A stretch of DNA of 8,288 bases from Quisquiliibacterium sp036525975 (lineage in GTDB: Bacteria > Pseudomonadota > Gammaproteobacteria > Burkholderiales > Burkholderiaceae_E). The translations under genes were made by a program, and so were the position numbers. The notes under the pieces are model-generated. The model ran no database searches and was not told where the DNA came from. It was given only the letters and a program-made list of their open reading frames with translations. Each line of letters starts with the position of its first letter. The stretch's first letter is position 1. Positions 5,721-8,288 of the stretch are shown here, one piece after another. The stretch covers positions 1-8,288 of the forward strand of contig DATCZK010000059.1 of the NCBI GenBank assembly GCA_036525975.1, written 5' to 3'.

Positions 5721-7834
5721 AGATCGGCATCGACGTCGGCGGAACCTTCACCGACTTCGTCCTCACCCGCGACGGCGCCGAGCCGGCGATCTTCAAGACG
5801 CTGTCCACGCCGAGCGACCCCTCGATCGCGGTGGTCGAGGGGCTCGAGCTGATCGCGGCGGCGCAGCAGCCGCCCCAGACGCTCGCGCAGTTCGCGCCCG
5901 CGATCGACACGATCGTCCACGGCACCACCGTCACGACGAACGCCACGCTCACCCACACCGGCGCGCGATCGGCGCTGCTCACCACGCAGGGCGTGCGCGA
6001 CGCGCTCGAGATGCGCCGCGGGGTTCGCGAGGAGCAGTACAACAACCGCTTCACCAACGTGACGCCGCTCGTGCCGCGCTACCTGCGCTCGGGCATCCCG
6101 GGAAGGCTCGACCGGCACGGGCGCGAGATCGAGCCGCTCGACGCCGGCGCCGTGCGCGCGGCGATCGAGCTGTTCGCGCGCGAGCGGGTCGAGGCCGTCT
6201 CGATCTGCTTCATGAACTCCTTCGCGAACGACGCGCACGAGGCCGAGGCCGCGCGCCTGGTCGAGGAGCTGATGCCCGGCGCCTACCTCACCGTTTCGTC
6301 GGAACTGCTGCCCTCGATCCGCTTCTACGAGCGCGTGAGCACGACCGCGCTCAATTCCTACGTCGGCCCGAAACTGAACCACTACCTCGACCAGCTCGTG
6401 GAGCGGCTGCGCGGAATCGGGTTCGCCGGGCTGCTGCTGATCATGCAGAGCAACGGCGGCGTGATCGCGCCCGAGCTCGCGCGGCGCAAGGCCGCGCTCA
6501 CGCTGCTCTCGGGGCCCGCCGGCGGCCCGGGGGCGGGGCTGTTCTACGCCGGCGCGCACGGCCGCGACCGCTGCATCACCACCGACATGGGCGGCACCAG
6601 CTTCGAGGCCTCGGTGGCGGTGGGCGCGCCGCTGCTCGTGAACGACGGCGAGATCGCGCGCCACAAGATCGCGCTGCCCATGCTCGACATCCACACGATC
6701 GGCGCGGGCGGGGGGTCGATCGGCTGGATCGACGAGGGCGGGCTGCTCAGGGTGGGCCCGCAGAGCGCGGGCGCCGACCCCGGGCCGGCGTGCTACGGCA
6801 AGGGCGGCGCGCTGCCCACCACCACCGACGCCAACGTCGTGCTCGGCTACCTCGCGCCCGGGTTCTTCGCCGGCGGGAAGATGCCGCTCGACGCAGACGC
6901 GGCGCGGGCCGCGGTCGAGCGCCACATCGCCGCGCCGATGGGGCTCGCGGTGGAAGACGCCGCCGCGGGCATGTATCGCGTGGCGTGCAACAACATGGCG
7001 CAGGCGATCCGCGAGGTCACGATCAAGCGCGGCTTCGACCCGCGCGAGTTCGTGCTCGTCACCGGCGGCGGCGCCGGGCCGATCCACTCGTGCCTGATCA
7101 GCGAGGAGCTCGAGATGCCGATGCAGCTGGTGCCGCGCGAGTCGTCGGTGCTGTGCGCGTTCGGCATGCTGATGACGGACCTCAAGCACGACTTCGTGCG
7201 CACTTTCGTCTCGCGCCTCGACGCGCTCGACTGGGCCGCGCTCGCCGACGTGGTGGACGCGATGATCGCCGAGGGCGACCGCCAGCTCGACGCCGAGCGG
7301 ATGCCGGCCGATCGGCGCGAGCACCGGATCAGCTTCGACTGCCGTTACGTCAAGCAGTACCACGAGGTGTCGTACCGCGTGCAGCGCGACGCGCTCGCGC
7401 GCCGCGACCTCGACGCGGTGGCCGCCGGATTCCACGCCGAGCACAATCGCCTGTACGGCTATTCGCTCGAGCAGGAGGGCTCGCCGGTGGAGATCATCAA
7501 CGTGCGCGTGCAGTCGGCCGGGCGCGTGTCCAGGCCGAAGTACCGGCGCGACGCGTACGCCGGCCCCGATCCGTCGCACGCGCTGAAGTCGGCGCGCAGC
7601 GCCTACCTGCCGGGGGCGCGGCGCTTCGCCGAGGTGCCGGTGTTCGACGGCCACGCGCTCGGTTTCGGAAACCGGGTGGCGGGGCCGGCGATCATCGAGC
7701 AGCAGACCACCACGATCGTGGTCACCGAGGCGTTCGACTGCGTGGTCGACCCGCTCGGGTCGTTCGCGATCTACCGCAAGGGAAGGCAAGACCTCGTGGC
7801 ATCGTGCCTGCGGGGCGAGGAGGCAGTGGCATGA
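5711..7834 (+). CDS. HyuA-family subunit (N-methylhydantoinase A / acetone carboxylase beta type)
   Basis: This encodes 707 residues. ATG 5711 has GGAG 8 nt upstream, inside the end of the ligase gene. Family members are the ATP-binding partners of HyuB-type subunits in hydantoinases, 5-oxoprolinase and ketone carboxylases; acetone carboxylase beta is about 717 residues, so the length is full. The N-terminal domain (about 4-185) opens with the phosphate-binding IGIDVGGTFTDFVL (5-18) and HGTTVTTNATL (70-80). The central domain (about 200-495) has LLSGPAGGPGAG (265-276), TTDMGGTSFEASV (290-302), HTIGAGGGSIGWID (328-341), GPQSAGADPGPACYG (349-363), TDANVVLGYL (372-381) and TGGGAGPIHSC (451-461). 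The C-terminal domain (about 510-690) ends with the AGPAIIEQQTTTIVV strand typical of the family. The motifs follow the ASKHA-type nucleotide-binding fold. The gene overlaps the following HyuB gene by 4 bp, consistent with a stoichiometric complex. Which carbonyl or amide substrate is used cannot be read from the sequence. Confidence 0.93.
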   Translation: MALKIGIDVGGTFTDFVLTRDGAEPAIFKTLSTPSDPSIAVVEGLELIAAAQQPPQTLAQFAPAIDTIVHGTTVTTNATLTHTGARSALLTTQGVRDALEMRRGVREEQYNNRFTNVTPLVPRYLRSGIPGRLDRHGREIEPLDAGAVRAAIELFARERVEAVSICFMNSFANDAHEAEAARLVEELMPGAYLTVSSELLPSIRFYERVSTTALNSYVGPKLNHYLDQLVERLRGIGFAGLLLIMQSNGGVIAPELARRKAALTLLSGPAGGPGAGLFYAGAHGRDRCITTDMGGTSFEASVAVGAPLLVNDGEIARHKIALPMLDIHTIGAGGGSIGWIDEGGLLRVGPQSAGADPGPACYGKGGALPTTTDANVVLGYLAPGFFAGGKMPLDADAARAAVERHIAAPMGLAVEDAAAGMYRVACNNMAQAIREVTIKRGFDPREFVLVTGGGAGPIHSCLISEELEMPMQLVPRESSVLCAFGMLMTDLKHDFVRTFVSRLDALDWAALADVVDAMIAEGDRQLDAERMPADRREHRISFDCRYVKQYHEVSYRVQRDALARRDLDAVAAGFHAEHNRLYGYSLEQEGSPVEIINVRVQSAGRVSRPKYRRDAYAGPDPSHALKSARSAYLPGARRFAEVPVFDGHALGFGNRVAGPAIIEQQTTTIVVTEAFDCVVDPLGSFAIYRKGRQDLVASCLRGEEAVA

Positions 7835-8288
7835 GCAACGCAATCGATCCGATCCTGCTGTCGGTGTACGCGCGCACCTTCAAGTCGATCACCGACGAGA
7901 TGAGCATCTCGATGGAGAAGACCACGCGCTCGCCGATCCTGTGCGAGGCGAAGGACTACGTCACCGGCCTGTACGACGGCCAGGGCAACATGCTCGAGCA
8001 GACCGAGAACCTGCCGATCCTGGCGTTCTCGCTCGCGCCGGTGTGCAAGTACCTGTGCGAGTACTTCGGCGACGACCTGCACCCGGGCGACGTGATCTTC
8101 CACAACGACGTGTTCTCGCTGGGCAACCAGAACAACGACGTGGCGGTGTTCAAGCCGGTGTTCTTCGAGGACCGGCTGGTGGCCTGGACCGCCTGCAAGG
8201 GGCACCAGGCGGACATCGGGGGGGCCGTGGCGGGGGGCTACAACCCGGACGCCACCGAAGTCTGGCAGGAGGCCCTGCGCATCCCGCC
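7831..8288 (+). CDS. HyuB-family subunit, N-terminal part (3' end outside window)
   Basis: ATG 7831 overlaps the HyuA stop (ATGA) and has a strong GAGGAGG 7 nt upstream. The frame stays open to the right edge, giving 152 residues of a family that usually runs to 500-800. The start DPILLSVYARTFKSITDEM (6-24) and the TTRSPILCEAKDYVTGLYD stretch (31-49) match the HyuB N-terminus. HPGDVIFHNDVFSLGNQNND (84-103) and GHQADIGG (124-131) correspond to positions where hydantoinase B proteins commonly have NDPY-GGTHLPD and HHADVGG. The D of both motifs and one His (H125) are kept, while the His of THLPD is replaced by Asn and the second His by Gln. HyuB subunits carry the metal and substrate site in acetone carboxylase, so these changes may reflect a different substrate. 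The subunit is predicted to pair with the preceding HyuA protein. Whether a third, gamma-like subunit follows is outside the window. Confidence 0.9.
   Translation, partial: MSNAIDPILLSVYARTFKSITDEMSISMEKTTRSPILCEAKDYVTGLYDGQGNMLEQTENLPILAFSLAPVCKYLCEYFGDDLHPGDVIFHNDVFSLGNQNNDVAVFKPVFFEDRLVAWTACKGHQADIGGAVAGGYNPDATEVWQEALRIP

Noticed and set aside
5609..7843. A 744-codon open frame on the minus strand opposite the HyuA-family gene
   Set aside because: It mirrors a strongly supported gene, its translation is Arg/His/Ala/Val-rich with no recognisable motif, and stop-poor antisense frames are expected at this GC content.

Overview
This window is GC-rich (about 70% by eye, with G or C dominating third codon positions) and gene-dense. 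Codon use, the ArfB-type release factor, and the mix of acyl-CoA ligase, thiolase and hydantoinase-family genes suggest a high-GC proteobacterium. Burkholderiales-like Betaproteobacteria is my best guess, but no rRNA or other phylogenetic marker is present to confirm it. I saw no tRNA, rRNA, CRISPR array, insertion sequence or phage gene.

Left part (1-2111): the window opens inside a zinc-type alcohol dehydrogenase / quinone reductase gene (C-terminal half only, + strand). It converges on two minus-strand genes that look like one transcription unit: a conserved hypothetical protein (starting near 1518) followed by a DUF2505/SRPBCC-like protein with an Ala/Lys/Pro-rich tail. Divergent from these is arfB, a GGQ-containing ribosome-rescue peptidyl-tRNA hydrolase. 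The divergent intergenic gap holds a strong GC hairpin.

Right part (2112-8288): a single + strand operon with very tight junctions. It starts with a sigma70-like promoter (TTGACT / TACAAT) whose spacer and -10 box are covered by a 17-bp near-perfect palindrome, a likely GntR-family operator. A leader with a 16-bp hairpin follows. The genes are, in order, a GntR/FCD regulator, a thiolase-family protein, an AMP-forming acyl-CoA ligase, a HyuA-family subunit (hydantoinase A / acetone carboxylase beta type), and a HyuB-family subunit cut by the right edge. The Shine-Dalgarno of the thiolase overlaps the stop of the regulator, the ligase and HyuA genes overlap by 10 bp, and HyuA/HyuB overlap as ATGA.

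Reading the operon as a pathway: HyuA/HyuB-type enzymes include ATP-dependent ketone carboxylases (acetone and acetophenone carboxylase) as well as hydantoinases and oxoprolinases. Together with a CoA ligase and a thiolase, the gene set fits ketone -> beta-keto acid -> beta-ketoacyl-CoA -> acyl-CoA + acetyl-CoA, analogous to anaerobic acetophenone degradation. The substrate cannot be read from the sequence, and the carboxylase role is an inference.
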